From NCBI RefSeq assembly GCF_003345525.1, contig NZ_QQNH01000020.1:1-48843 (forward strand): 48,843 bases of DNA, given 5' to 3'. The position numbers and the translations under genes were made by a program. Under the pieces are notes generated by a model. The model was not told where the DNA came from and made no database searches. It saw only the letters and a program-made list of their open reading frames with translations. The DNA comes from Pelagibacterium lacus (GTDB lineage Bacteria > Pseudomonadota > Alphaproteobacteria > Rhizobiales > Devosiaceae). Shown here one piece after another: positions 27,758 to 36,719 of the stretch (position 1 is its first letter; each line of letters begins with the position of its first letter).

Positions 27758-27868
27758 CCCTGCAAGCGACTCTCTGGACTCACCTAAACCGGACTGATTG
27801 GAAGGAGCGGGCGCGCGTCGACGCGCGGCGAAAAAAATTGCTCAACTTCCGGCAATATCGCTATAACC

Positions 27869-27884
27869 TTAAGGATCGGTTACC
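27869..27884 (+). promoter_or_regulatory. Candidate CtrA box upstream of fliI
   Basis: TTAA-GGATCGG-TTAC followed by C is one base from consensus and has the same form as the site before eipA. It lies about 52 bp before the fliI start, close to a -35 position. Confidence 0.5.
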
Positions 27885-27935
27885 AATGCGGCGCCAATAT
27901 GGTGCGAATCATGGTCTTCCGAGGATGCGCGCAAG

Positions 27936-29264
27936 GTGCAGTCGCTGATCTCCGACATCGATGCCATTGACGAAATCGAGGTCTTCGGACGCGTCAAGAC
28001 CGTCCAGGGCCTGTTGATCGAGGTCGTCGGTCCGGTGCGCGAATTGCGCGTCGGGGGGCGCGTCTTCATCGAGAACCAGTCCGGCACCCGGCTCGCCTGC
28101 GAGATCATCGGCTTCCGCGACGGCCTCGCCCTCTGCCTCCCCTTCGGCCCGGTGGAAGGCGTAAGGCTCGGCTGCAAGGCGGTGTTTGCCGGCCATGACG
28201 GCGCCGTCTATCCCCATCCGTCCTGGCTCGCCCGCGTGATCAACGCCGAGGCCCAGCCCATCGATGGCGGCGATCCCCTGCTGCGCGGGCCCACCCCCTA
28301 TGGCCTGCGCAATGCGCCGCTCCCCGCCCATGAGCGCGGCCGCGTCGGCGGCCCGATCGATCTGGGCGTCCGGTGCCTCAACACCTTCACCACCTGCTGC
28401 AACGGCCAGCGCATGGGCATCTTCGCCGGGTCCGGCGTCGGCAAGTCGGTGCTCATGTCCATGTTGGCCCGCAACACCGATGTGGACGTCGCGATCATCG
28501 GCCTCATCGGCGAGCGCGGCCGCGAAGTGCAGGAGTTCATCTCCGAGCAGTTGGGCGAGGAGGGCATGAAAAAGGCCATCGTCGTCGTCGCCACCTCCGA
28601 CGAATCCGCCCTGATGCGCCGCCAGGCCGCCTTTCTAACCCTGACCCTGGCCGAATATTTCCGCGATGCGGGCCAGCGCGTCTTGTGCATGATGGACAGC
28701 CTCACCCGTTTCGCCATGGCCCAGCGCGAGATCGGGCTGGCCACCGGCGAGCCACCGACCGCCAAGGGATATCCGCCTACGGTGTTCACCGAGCTGCCGC
28801 GCCTGCTCGAACGCGCTGGTCCGGGCCTTGTCAATTCGGGCTCCGTTACCGGTCTATTTACCGTTTTGGTGGAAGGTGATGATCACAATGAGCCCATTGC
28901 GGACGCCGTGCGCGGCATTCTCGATGGCCACATCGTGATGGAGAGGGCGATTGCCGAACGCGGGCGTTATCCGGCGGTCAATGTGCTCCGATCCGTCTCG
29001 CGCACCATGCCCGGATGCGTGCCGGAAGATTTCCGGCCCACCCTGACCAGGGCGCGCGAACTGATGTCGGTATTCGCCGACATGGAGGAACTGATCCGGC
29101 TGGGGGCTTACCGGAAAGGATCGGATCCAAAGGTTGATCGCGCCATCGCGCTCAACCCGGCGCTGGAGGCGTTTCTGAGCCAGCGTTCGGACGAACGGAC
29201 GGGGATTGCCGACGGATACAAACTGTTGGCCACCATCCTCGAAACCGGCGGGGCGCAGTCGTAA
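27936..29264 (+). CDS. fliI: Flagellum-specific ATPase FliI
   Basis: FliI is the hexameric ATPase of the flagellar type III export apparatus. The 442-aa protein has the N-terminal beta-barrel ([19 protein letters not shown]), Walker [12 protein letters not shown] (161-171), the P-loop follow-up [15 protein letters not shown], Walker [13 protein letters not shown] and the type III ATPase signature [20 protein letters not shown]. Start is GTG; upstream in-frame codons contain no Met and the nearby ATG triplets are out of frame. It is followed by fliJ after 59 bp and is divergent from ctrA, with a candidate CtrA box upstream. Confidence 0.97.
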   Translation: MQSLISDIDAIDEIEVFGRVKTVQGLLIEVVGPVRELRVGGRVFIENQSGTRLACEIIGFRDGLALCLPFGPVEGVRLGCKAVFAGHDGAVYPHPSWLARVINAEAQPIDGGDPLLRGPTPYGLRNAPLPAHERGRVGGPIDLGVRCLNTFTTCCNGQRMGIFAGSGVGKSVLMSMLARNTDVDVAIIGLIGERGREVQEFISEQLGEEGMKKAIVVVATSDESALMRRQAAFLTLTLAEYFRDAGQRVLCMMDSLTRFAMAQREIGLATGEPPTAKGYPPTVFTELPRLLERAGPGLVNSGSVTGLFTVLVEGDDHNEPIADAVRGILDGHIVMERAIAERGRYPAVNVLRSVSRTMPGCVPEDFRPTLTRARELMSVFADMEELIRLGAYRKGSDPKVDRAIALNPALEAFLSQRSDERTGIADGYKLLATILETGGAQS

Positions 29265-29323
29265 TGACGGATGGGGACGGCTCCCGGGCCGGCCGGCGGC
29301 TTGATGAGTAAGGAGTACAAGTC

Positions 29324-29734
29324 ATGAAGTCCAAGAGCGCGAACTTGATCCGCCTGAAGAAGTTCCAGGTGGATGAAAAACGCCGCCAGGTGCTTCAGAT
29401 CGAAACCATGGTCGCCGATTTCGAGCGCATGGCCGCCGAACTCGACCAGCAGATCGAGATCGAGCACAAAAAGACCGGCATCTCCGACGTCGCCCATTTT
29501 GCCTATTCGACCTTTGCCAAGGCCGCCATCACCCGGCGGGACAATCTGCTCACTTCGGCCGGCGACATGAAGAGCAAGCTCGAGGCCGCCCAGGACGAAC
29601 TCGCCGAAGCCATCGAGGATCTCAAGAAAGTCGAACTGCTCGACGCCCGCGAAACCCAGCGCGAAAGAGACGAGCAGCAAAAGCGCGAACAGGCCGAATT
29701 CGACGAGATCGGCCGCCTGCGCTACCGCCGCTGA
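29324..29734 (+). CDS. fliJ: Flagellar export chaperone FliJ
   Basis: The 136-aa protein is almost entirely helical and charged, as expected for FliJ, the coiled-coil stalk that fits in the FliI ring and escorts substrates. Segments such as LKKFQVDEKRRQVLQIETMV and RRDNLLTSAGDMKSKLEAAQ form heptads; the C-terminus is Arg/Glu-rich. AAGGAG lies before the ATG. Position directly after fliI supports the call more than sequence identity does. Confidence 0.87.
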   Translation: MKSKSANLIRLKKFQVDEKRRQVLQIETMVADFERMAAELDQQIEIEHKKTGISDVAHFAYSTFAKAAITRRDNLLTSAGDMKSKLEAAQDELAEAIEDLKKVELLDARETQRERDEQQKREQAEFDEIGRLRYRR

Positions 29735-29748
29735 GCGGGAGCGCGGCG

Positions 29749-30084
29749 ATGACCTGGGACGACCTCCTCCCCATCGCCCTCTCCTTTCCGGACGTCACCG
29801 AATCCACCAGCTACGGCACGCCCGCCCTCAAGCTGGGCACGAAATTCCTCCTGCGCGAACGCGAACCCGGCCTCCTCGCCTTGCAGCGCCCCTCGATCGA
29901 TGAACGCGACATGCTGCTCGACGCCGAGCCGGAACTGTTCTTCATCACCGATCACTACCGCCATTACCCCTACGTCCTCGTGCGCCTCGCCGATCTCGAC
30001 GCCGGCCGGTTCCGGGGCCTGTTCGAGACCCTTTGGCGCTCCAAGGCCAATGCCCGGCAGCTGTCGGCCTACAAATCCGCCTAG
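29749..30084 (+). CDS. MmcQ/YjbR family protein
   Basis: The 111-aa cytoplasmic protein begins MTWDDLLPIALSFPDVTEST and carries the family pattern SYGTPALKLGTKFLLRER near residue 24. It then shows the beta-hairpin region LFFITDHYRHYPYVLVRL and ends with FETLWRSKANARQL. YjbR folds resemble double-wing DNA-binding domains, but the biological role is not known. It follows fliJ by 14 bp and could ride on the same transcript without being a flagellar gene. Confidence 0.85.
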   Translation: MTWDDLLPIALSFPDVTESTSYGTPALKLGTKFLLREREPGLLALQRPSIDERDMLLDAEPELFFITDHYRHYPYVLVRLADLDAGRFRGLFETLWRSKANARQLSAYKSA

Positions 30085-30180
30085 ATCGGAAACGAAACCC
30101 ATCCCCAACGCCTTGACGGCGCAGATCATAGCCTATTCTCTCCTCGAAGAACGAAACGGCGATGTTGCAGGGGAGGCTGC

Positions 30181-31557
30181 ATGTTCGTCTCTGTCTTCGA
30201 CATCTTCAAGATCGGCGTCGGACCGTCCTCGTCCCATACCATGGGTCCGATGATCGCCGCGGCGCGATTCGTGTCCAACCTTGACGAAAATCCCATCCCC
30301 CGGGGCGCCCGGCTCTGGATCACCCTTTACGGGTCATTGGCCTATACCGGCATCGGCCACGGCACCAATGCCGCCGTCCTCGCCGGGGCACTGGGATTTT
30401 CACCCGAAACCTACGACAAGGCCGAGGCCGAAGCGGCCCTTGCCGCCCTCGGCCACCGCAAGACCATCGCGGTTGCGGGCGAGACGGTCCTCCTCGATCC
30501 CGATACCGATCTCGTCCTCGACCGCACCACCCGGCTCGACGCGCATCCCAATGGCATGCGCTTCACGCTGCTCGACCCTGCCGGCGCCGTCCACGCGGAA
30601 CAGACCTATTTTTCCATCGGGGGCGGCTTCATCAGGACCGAGGCCGAAATCCAGGCCGGCGATCTGCCCGCCACCCCGGCTGAGGACGTGCCCTTTCCCT
30701 TCGCCAGCGCCGCGCAAATGCTGGAAATGGGCCGCATATCCGGCCTGTCCATCGCGGATATGAAGCGCCGCAACGAATGCGCCCGCCTCAATGGCGCCGC
30801 CTTCACCGATCGCCTGGCCGCCATCTGGACGGTGATGGATGCCTGCATCACCCGCGGCCTCCAGACCACGGGCGAACTGCCCGGCGGGCTCAGGGTCAAG
30901 CGCCGCGCCAAGGCGATCTTCGAGAATATGAGCGGCCGGGCGGGCAGGAACGACATCCCGCTCCATTCCGCCATCGACTGGCTTTCGGCCTATGCCATGG
31001 CGGTCAATGAGGAGAATGCCGCCGGCGGGCAGGTGGTCACCGCCCCGACCAATGGCGCCGCCGGGGTGTTTCCCGCCGTGCTGCGCTATTATCTCGACCA
31101 TGTGCCCGGCGCCACGCGCGACAAAATCCCCGACATGCTGCTGGTCGGCGCCGCCATTGGCGGCCTCATCAAGTACAACGCTTCGATTTCCGGCGCGGAA
31201 GCAGGGTGCCAGGCGGAAGTGGGCTCGGCCTCGGCCATGGCCGCCGCGGCCCTATGCGCCGCCCTGGGCGGCAGCAATGCCCAGATCGAGAACGCCGCCG
31301 AGATCGCCCTCGAGCACCATCTGGGCATGACCTGCGACCCGATCCGGGGCCTCGTCCAGGTTCCCTGCATCGAGCGCAACGGGCTGGGCGCCGTCAAGGC
31401 CGTCGCCGCCGCCTCCCTCGCCCTGCAGGGCGACGGAACCCATATCGTCTCGCTGGACGCCTGCATCGAGACCATGCGCCAAACCGGCAGGGACATGGAC
31501 GAGCGCTACAAGGAGACATCCCTCGGAGGCCTCAGCGTCGCCGTGCCCGATTGCTGA
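30181..31557 (+). CDS. sdaA: L-serine ammonia-lyase, iron-sulfur dependent, single-chain
   Basis: This enzyme converts L-serine to pyruvate and ammonia with a 4Fe-4S cluster. The 458-aa protein has the N-terminal beta domain ([20 protein letters not shown]) and the C-terminal alpha domain with three cluster cysteines: C343 in [11 protein letters not shown]385 in [12 protein letters not shown] and C396 in VPCIERN. Length fits the fused one-subunit type. The ATG is preceded by GGGGAGGC. The gene is followed at once by a dispersed repeat. It degrades serine, whereas serC-serA at the right end of the window make it. Confidence 0.95.
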   Translation: MFVSVFDIFKIGVGPSSSHTMGPMIAAARFVSNLDENPIPRGARLWITLYGSLAYTGIGHGTNAAVLAGALGFSPETYDKAEAEAALAALGHRKTIAVAGETVLLDPDTDLVLDRTTRLDAHPNGMRFTLLDPAGAVHAEQTYFSIGGGFIRTEAEIQAGDLPATPAEDVPFPFASAAQMLEMGRISGLSIADMKRRNECARLNGAAFTDRLAAIWTVMDACITRGLQTTGELPGGLRVKRRAKAIFENMSGRAGRNDIPLHSAIDWLSAYAMAVNEENAAGGQVVTAPTNGAAGVFPAVLRYYLDHVPGATRDKIPDMLLVGAAIGGLIKYNASISGAEAGCQAEVGSASAMAAAALCAALGGSNAQIENAAEIALEHHLGMTCDPIRGLVQVPCIERNGLGAVKAVAAASLALQGDGTHIVSLDACIETMRQTGRDMDERYKETSLGGLSVAVPDC

Positions 31558-31562
31558 CCCCT

Positions 31563-31669
31563 GGAGCGTTTCCAGCAAAAGTAGGCACCACTTTTGCGGT
31601 TCGGAAGCGCGACCAAACAAAGACGTAGAGCGCCCGATCTGATTGCCATCAGATCAGGAATTGCTCTAT
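31563..31669 (+). repeat. Dispersed palindromic repeat, copy 4 (long form)
   Basis: GGAGCGTTTCCAGCAAAAGT then AGGCACCACTTTTGCGG and TTCGGAAGCGCGACCAAAC lead into a second palindrome, GATCTGAT-TGCC-ATCAGATC, flanked by TAGAGC and GCTCTA. The unit starts six bases after the sdaA stop and reaches the 3' end of the DUF6476 gene on the other strand, so it probably ends both transcripts. Confidence 0.85.
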
Positions 31670-32019
31670 TCCGCCACCACGGCGATCTCGCGCAGCATCT
31701 CGCCGGTTTCCCCGTCGAAGATGCGGATCGCCTGACCGGCCTCGCCCGCATAGGTGACCGTGACCCGCCCGTCCTGCACCTGGGCGGAAACAATCTGCGC
31801 GCCGGCCGGCAGGGCGATGGCCTCCAAGCCATAGCCTGCTGCTGCATCGCTGCTCATGGTGGCAAGCCGATAGACAACCACGAGCACAATGGCCATAAAG
31901 CCCGCCAGCATGAGCAGCATGGACAGGCCTGCGCGGCGGCGGACCTTGGCCATCACGGCTTCGGCCTCGGGGCTGAGCGGCTGGTCATCTTCGAAATCGG
32001 CTTGTTGAGGTTTGGTCAT
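31666..32019 (-). CDS. DUF6476-like membrane protein, 117 aa
   Basis: The protein has an acidic N-terminus (MTKPQQADFEDDQPLS), one transmembrane helix (about residues 32-51, LSMLLMLAGFMAIVLVVVY) and a periplasmic beta-rich tail with AGAQIVSAQVQDGRVTVTYA. It resembles DUF6476 proteins of Hyphomicrobiales, of unknown function. Its ATG (32019-32017) overlaps by one base the TTG start of rluD on the other strand. Confidence 0.75.
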   Translation of the reverse strand: MTKPQQADFEDDQPLSPEAEAVMAKVRRRAGLSMLLMLAGFMAIVLVVVYRLATMSSDAAAGYGLEAIALPAGAQIVSAQVQDGRVTVTYAGEAGQAIRIFDGETGEMLREIAVVAE

Positions 32020-33029
32020 TGTCCGGCAATCGGCTCCAGGAAGACAGACACGACGCCACCGTCCTCGACGCCGAGGCGGGAACGCGGCTGGATGCGTTTC
32101 TGGCCGCCCGGTTTCCGGTCTTTTCGCGCAACCGGATCAAGGATTTGATCCTCGCCGGCGCGGTCAGCGTCGATGGGGCGGCCAATGATGTGCCCAAATA
32201 TCGCGTCAAGGCGGGAGAGTCCATCACCCTCGCCGCACCGGAGCCCGTTGAGGCCGAACCGCAACCGCAGGCCATCCCGCTCGACATCCTTTACGAGGAC
32301 GACGCGCTGATCGTCATCGACAAGCCCGCCGGCATGGTCGTCCATCCCGCCCCCGGCAATCCAGATGGCACCCTCGTCAATGCGCTGATCCATCATTGCG
32401 GCGAAAGCCTGCGCGGCATTGGTGGCGTCAGGCGGCCCGGTATCGTCCACCGGCTCGACAAGGAGACCTCCGGCGTCATGGTCGCCGCCAAGACCGACAT
32501 CGCCCATGCCGGCCTCTCCGCCCAGTTCGCCGATCATGGCCGCACCGGTCCGCTCGAGCGCGCCTATACGGCCTTCGTCTGGGGTATTCCCAATCCGCTG
32601 GTCGGCACCATCGAGACCCTGCTCGGCCGCGATCCGCACAATCGGCTCAGGCAATCGGTTCTGGCCCGCGACGGCCGCGAGGCCATCACCCATTATCGGG
32701 TCGAGGACCGCTTCAAGGGCGACAGGTGGGAGGTGGCGCAGGTGCGGTGCGAACTTCAAACCGGACGAACACACCAAATACGTGTGCACATGGCCAATAT
32801 TGGCCACCCATTGCTCGAAGATGCGCTCTATGGGGCCGGCTACGCGACCAAGATCAACACCGTCCCAGACGCGGTGGCGACCGCTCTTTCCGCCCTCGGC
32901 CGTCAGGCCCTGCACGCCGCCGTCCTGGGCTTTGCCCATCCGGTGACCGGCGAGCACATGCGTTTCGAGAGCCCCCTGCCCCCCGACATGGCGGCCCTCG
33001 CCGAGGCCCTGGCAGGGGAGCGGGCCTGA
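32019..33029 (+). CDS. rluD: 23S rRNA pseudouridine synthase, RluD family
   Basis: The 336-aa enzyme has an N-terminal S4 RNA-binding domain (GTRLDAFLAARFPVFSRNRI) and the RluA/RluD catalytic domain with VVHPAPGNPDGTLVNALIHH and the motif GIVHRLDKETSG, whose catalytic aspartate is D147. Later motifs LQTGRTHQIRVHM and ALYG are intact. The start is probably TTG at 32019, since GAGG lies eight bases upstream and no ATG or GTG precedes the S4 domain. RluD modifies helix 69 of 23S rRNA; specificity for that helix is inferred from family resemblance. Confidence 0.93.
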   Translation: MSGNRLQEDRHDATVLDAEAGTRLDAFLAARFPVFSRNRIKDLILAGAVSVDGAANDVPKYRVKAGESITLAAPEPVEAEPQPQAIPLDILYEDDALIVIDKPAGMVVHPAPGNPDGTLVNALIHHCGESLRGIGGVRRPGIVHRLDKETSGVMVAAKTDIAHAGLSAQFADHGRTGPLERAYTAFVWGIPNPLVGTIETLLGRDPHNRLRQSVLARDGREAITHYRVEDRFKGDRWEVAQVRCELQTGRTHQIRVHMANIGHPLLEDALYGAGYATKINTVPDAVATALSALGRQALHAAVLGFAHPVTGEHMRFESPLPPDMAALAEALAGERA

Positions 33030-33033
33030 CCCC

Positions 33034-33984
33034 CTACTGCACGAACCTGTTGGTAAAATAGGTCGAGAAATCAGGATGTTGCGACAGCGCCTTGCCCTCG
33101 GCATCGACCAGCGCGCCGGCCTCGAACAGGAAGTCTCCCAGCTCCAGCATCATCGCCTCGTCGAAGACCCCGACCGTGCCATCGCTGCGGGCGAGGTAGT
33201 TGCCCTCGACCATCAGCGCCATGGAGGCTTCGACCAGTTCCGCCTCTCCTGCCAGCTCCGGAACGGTCTCGACGAGGATGCGCGCCGCCTCCGCCGGATT
33301 GGCCACCGCATAGGCATATCCCTCCTGCGTCGCCGCGATGAACGCCGCCGCGACCTCCGGCCGTTCGTCGAGGAAATCCGCAGAGGCGCCGAGGATGATC
33401 GTGTGCTGGTCCGGCACCCCGTAATCGGCATAGGCGAAGCCTGAAATATCGTTGCCCGCCAATTGGTTCTCGACCCCTTGCCAGGTCAGCACCTCGAGCG
33501 TGAAGTCGATCTCCCCGGCCCGCAACGCGTCATAAACCGAGCTGTCCAGCGTCCGGGTTTCATAAGCCGGCACGCCGCCGTCATGGGCAATCATGGTATC
33601 GATGATTGCCTGCTCCCAGCGCGTTCCGAACCCGCCATACACCCCATCGGCCAGATCGGCCGGCCGGGAGGCCCGGTCGGCGTCATAGGCCAGCCGCCCT
33701 GTCTCGGTCTGGATCACCGCGTAAACGCCCACCGCATCGAGCCCCGCCGCCTTGAGCGTATAGAAATCGAGGACGCCATAAATGCCCATATCGGCCGCGC
33801 TGCCGAGCGGAACGATCTCGACCTCGAGACCGGCCTGCTCGTAAAACCCCAACACTTCGGCGACATAGATGCCGACGAAATTGGTATTGGGCGTCCAGTC
33901 CGGCACCACGCTGACCGGCTCGGCGGCATTTGCCGGCAGGGTTGCCAGAAGCAGTCCAAGGGACAGAAGGGGGGTAAATCGCAT
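33034..33984 (-). CDS. NMT1/THI5-like (ThiY-type) substrate-binding protein
   Basis: The 316-aa protein has a signal peptide (MRFTPLLSLGLLLATLPANA) and an NMT1/THI5-like periplasmic binding domain with PDWTPNTNFVGIYVAEVLG, GFGTRWEQAIIDTMI and ALRAGEIDFTLEVLTW. Such proteins deliver pyrimidine precursors of thiamine (for example formyl-aminopyrimidine) to ABC transporters. A canonical TPP riboswitch lies upstream, so a thiamine-related ligand is well supported. AGGTGAAG precedes the ATG. No permease or ATPase gene is adjacent: the next gene is rluD, convergent. It is therefore an orphan component in this window. Confidence 0.88.
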   Translation of the reverse strand: MRFTPLLSLGLLLATLPANAAEPVSVVPDWTPNTNFVGIYVAEVLGFYEQAGLEVEIVPLGSAADMGIYGVLDFYTLKAAGLDAVGVYAVIQTETGRLAYDADRASRPADLADGVYGGFGTRWEQAIIDTMIAHDGGVPAYETRTLDSSVYDALRAGEIDFTLEVLTWQGVENQLAGNDISGFAYADYGVPDQHTIILGASADFLDERPEVAAAFIAATQEGYAYAVANPAEAARILVETVPELAGEAELVEASMALMVEGNYLARSDGTVGVFDEAMMLELGDFLFEAGALVDAEGKALSQHPDFSTYFTNRFVQ

Positions 33985-34129
33985 GATCTTCACCTGTGCA
34001 TGAGTAGGGTTCGCCACCCGCCCGGATACTCAGCACCGGCCCCGCGATCGCATGCGCCAATGGACGCCGCGCGCTGGGCGCGGTCCTCCATCACGCATAT
34101 GTGTCTACGGCAAGGCCCTATCGAGAAAG

Positions 34130-34216
34130 CCATCTCGCTCCGCTGGTATTATCCAGATCAGCTTGAGGGTTCGCGGCCAATCCGCATCTCAGCCCCGGCA
34201 ATCGGAGCACCCCTGT
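34130..34216 (-). ncRNA. TPP riboswitch (THI element) of the ThiY-like gene
   Basis: On the minus strand the conserved blocks appear in order: AGGGGTGCTC, GGGCTGAGATG, GAACCCTCAAGCTGATCTGG and ATAATACCAGCGGAG. This is a textbook thiamine pyrophosphate aptamer. The binding-protein gene starts about 145 bp downstream. The expression platform is not obvious. Confidence 0.93.
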
Positions 34217-34217
34217 G

Positions 34218-34461
34218 ACAATGAGCCCGATACCATCTGCGCACGCTCCATGCAACCAATTGGCTGCGGCCACGTTCGAGCCAAGAGACTTCGGCGCCGA
34301 CCCATGCACTCCGCGGATATCAGAAATTCGCGAGCCGGGGATGTAATCGCCGAATTGAAACCTATATTCACTCCAACATAGTCCGCACACGTGCCGCAAT
34401 GGGCGTCGATGCGGCAAACGCTCGCCGGGGATACCGGGGGCTGATAAAGGGGGTGCTGACA
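34218..34461. other. Gap between the TPP riboswitch and rpoH
   Basis: This holds the divergent promoters of the ThiY-like gene and rpoH. No frame with coding character is visible. A TTGAAA near 34357 could be part of an rpoH promoter, but no well-spaced -10 element stands out. Confidence 0.35.
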
Positions 34462-35340
34462 ATGGCCCAGACCAATCTTCCTGTCCTTAGCTCGGAGAAC
34501 GGGCTCAATCGCTATCTTCAGGAAATTCGCAAGTTTCCCATGCTCCACGCTGACGAGGAATTCATGCTCGCCAAGCGCTACAAGGAGCATTCCGATCCCG
34601 AAGCCGCCCAGAAGCTGATCACCTCGCATCTGCGCCTCGTCGCCAAGATCGCCATGGGCTATCGCGGCTATGGCCTGCCGATTTCCGAGGTGATCTCGGA
34701 AGGCAATGTCGGCCTGATGCAGGCGGTCAAACGCTTCGAGCCCGACAAGGGCTTCCGTCTAGCGACCTATGCCATGTGGTGGATCAGGGCCTCGATCCAG
34801 GAATATGTCCTGCGCTCCTGGTCGCTGGTCAAGATCGGCACCACCGCCGCCCAGAAGCGCCTGTTCTTCAATCTCCGGCGCTTGAAGGGCCAGATCGCTG
34901 CACTCGATGACGGGAACCTCCATCCCGACCAGATCAAGCAGATCGCGACCACGCTCAAGGTCAGCGAGGACGATGTGGTGTCCATGAACCAGCGCCTCAC
35001 CGGCGATGCCTCGCTCAACGCGCCCATGCGCGCCGACGAGGGCACCAGCCAGTGGCAGGACTGGCTCGTCGATGAAGCACCCGACCAGGAAGAAGTGCTG
35101 GGCGAGAGCCAGGAGTTCGACGAACGCATGGGGCTGCTCGAAGGCGCCATGGAAGTGCTCAACGATCGCGAGCGGGCCATCTTCAAGGCTCGGCGGCTGC
35201 AGGAAAGCCCCTCCACCCTCGAGGAACTGGCGCAGGAATACGACGTTTCGCGCGAACGTATCCGCCAGATCGAGGTAAGAGCCTTCGAAAAGGTGCAGGA
35301 TGCGGTCAAAGAAGCCGCCCGCGCGCAAGCAGTGCATTGA
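34462..35340 (+). CDS. rpoH: RNA polymerase sigma-32 factor RpoH
   Basis: RpoH directs transcription of heat-shock genes. The 292-aa protein starts MAQTNLPVLSSENGLNRYLQ and shows region 2 (ATYAMWWIRASIQEYVLRSW), the RpoH box (QKRLFFNLRRLK) that separates it from other sigma-70 group members, and region 4 (LEELAQEYDVSRERIRQIEV). The ATG at 34462 has AAAGGGGG upstream; the frame extends 21 codons without similarity. Many Hyphomicrobiales carry two rpoH genes; which paralogue this is cannot be told here. Confidence 0.97.
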   Translation: MAQTNLPVLSSENGLNRYLQEIRKFPMLHADEEFMLAKRYKEHSDPEAAQKLITSHLRLVAKIAMGYRGYGLPISEVISEGNVGLMQAVKRFEPDKGFRLATYAMWWIRASIQEYVLRSWSLVKIGTTAAQKRLFFNLRRLKGQIAALDDGNLHPDQIKQIATTLKVSEDDVVSMNQRLTGDASLNAPMRADEGTSQWQDWLVDEAPDQEEVLGESQEFDERMGLLEGAMEVLNDRERAIFKARRLQESPSTLEELAQEYDVSRERIRQIEVRAFEKVQDAVKEAARAQAVH

Positions 35341-35390
35341 CGACGGGGCGCGCGCGAACCATTGTGTGCGCTCCCGAAACTGACTGAAAG

Positions 35391-36719
35391 ATGAAATCGG
35401 ATCGCCCCCGGGCCGATCTGTCCCACATGATAGAAATAGCTATCGTCGCAGGTCTGATCCTGCTCAACGGCGTGTTCGCCATGTCCGAACTCGCCGTCGT
35501 CTCGGCCAGCAAGCCACTCTTGCGTTCCATGTCCGAGCGTGGCCAGCGCGGAGCCTCCGCCGCCCTTGCTCTTGCAGAGCAGCCTGGCCGCTTCCTTTCG
35601 ACCGTACAGGTCGGCATTACCCTTATCGGCATCGTGGCCGGCGCCTTTTCCGGCGCCACCCTCGGCGGTTCGCTCGCCGAGGCGCTCTACGCGGCCGGCC
35701 TGCCGGAGACCGCATCGTCCGCGCTGGGCTATGGCGGCGTCGTGGCCATCATCACCTATCTGCAGGTCGTGATCGGCGAACTGGTGCCCAAGCAATTCGC
35801 CCTGCGCAATGCCGAGGCCATCGCGTGTCTCGTCGCCTCTCCCATGGCCACCCTCTCGCGCATCGCAGCCCCCGTCGTCTGGCTGCTCGATGCGTCGACG
35901 CGGCTGATCTTCCGCATATTGGGCATGAGCGAGACCAATGAAGACACGGTGACCGAGGAGGAAATCAAGTCCATGGTCGCCCAGGCCGCCGAAACCGGGG
36001 TGATCGAACGCGACGAAAAGCGCATGATCGCCGGCGTACTCCGCCTGTCGGACCGGCGGGCCCGGTCGGTCATGACCCCGCGCACCGATGTCGAATTGAT
36101 GATGTTCGACGAGGATTTCACGGTGCTGCAGGCCCAGTTGAACAAGGCGCGCCACTCGCGCGTGCCCATCGCCAGCGAAGATTCCGACAACATCATCGGC
36201 GTCCTGGTGATGCGGGAATATTTCGCCGCCCAGCCCAAGGACCACCGCGCGCTGAAGCGGCTCCTGCGTACGCCGCAGGTGGTGCCCGACACCATGGGCG
36301 CGCTCGACGTGCTCGATACGCTGCGCCAGGCCGATTTTCCCCTGGCCCTGGTGCTCGACGAATACGGGCATTTCGAGGGGATCGTCACCCCCGCCGATAT
36401 TCTCGAAGCCATTGCCGGCGTGTTCAAATCCGATCTCGACGACAATGAGGACGACGAGGCGGTGAGGCGCGAGGACGGCTCCTGGCTGCTGGCCGGCAGC
36501 CTCACGGCGGACGAACTCGCCGACCGGCTCGGCCTCGACCTGCCGGAAAAGCGCGACTATCAGACCCTGGCCGGCTTCATCATCGACCACATGCAGCACA
36601 TCCCCGCCACTGGCGAAGTGCTCGAACACGAGGGATGGCGCTTCGAGGTGGTCGACATGGACGGCCGGCGCGTGGACAAGGTTCTCGCCGCTCCCCTGCC
36701 GATCGCGCCGCTTCTATAG
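35391..36719 (+). CDS. Hemolysin-family CNNM/CBS/CorC_HlyC membrane protein
   Basis: The 442-aa protein has an N-terminal CNNM (DUF21) membrane domain with about four helices (VAGLILLNGVFAMSELAVVS, VQVGITLIGIVAGAFSGATL, VIGELVPKQFAL), a pair of CBS domains (VMTPRTDVELMMFDEDFT, IIGVLVMREYF, LVLDEYGHFEGIVTPADIL) and a C-terminal CorC_HlyC domain (GSWLLAGSLTADELADRLGL). Relatives are linked to magnesium and cobalt efflux or resistance; transport itself is not proven for most. It starts 50 bp after rpoH. Its 3' end overlaps that of the convergent thiamine pyrophosphokinase gene by six bases. Confidence 0.92.
   Translation: MKSDRPRADLSHMIEIAIVAGLILLNGVFAMSELAVVSASKPLLRSMSERGQRGASAALALAEQPGRFLSTVQVGITLIGIVAGAFSGATLGGSLAEALYAAGLPETASSALGYGGVVAIITYLQVVIGELVPKQFALRNAEAIACLVASPMATLSRIAAPVVWLLDASTRLIFRILGMSETNEDTVTEEEIKSMVAQAAETGVIERDEKRMIAGVLRLSDRRARSVMTPRTDVELMMFDEDFTVLQAQLNKARHSRVPIASEDSDNIIGVLVMREYFAAQPKDHRALKRLLRTPQVVPDTMGALDVLDTLRQADFPLALVLDEYGHFEGIVTPADILEAIAGVFKSDLDDNEDDEAVRREDGSWLLAGSLTADELADRLGLDLPEKRDYQTLAGFIIDHMQHIPATGEVLEHEGWRFEVVDMDGRRVDKVLAAPLPIAPLL

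Larger units (their letters stand above)
27534..27935. promoter_or_regulatory. Shared ctrA-fliI control region
   Basis: No gene lies in this divergent gap. It is much richer in A+T than its surroundings, especially 27590-27760, and holds several TTAA motifs, none of which near ctrA reaches a perfect TTAA-N7-TTAA. Four GANTC (CcrM methylation) sites occur, at 27616-27620, 27768-27772, 27777-27781 and 27906-27910. CtrA autoregulation and methylation control of ctrA transcription are known in Caulobacter; here they are inferred. Confidence 0.6.
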
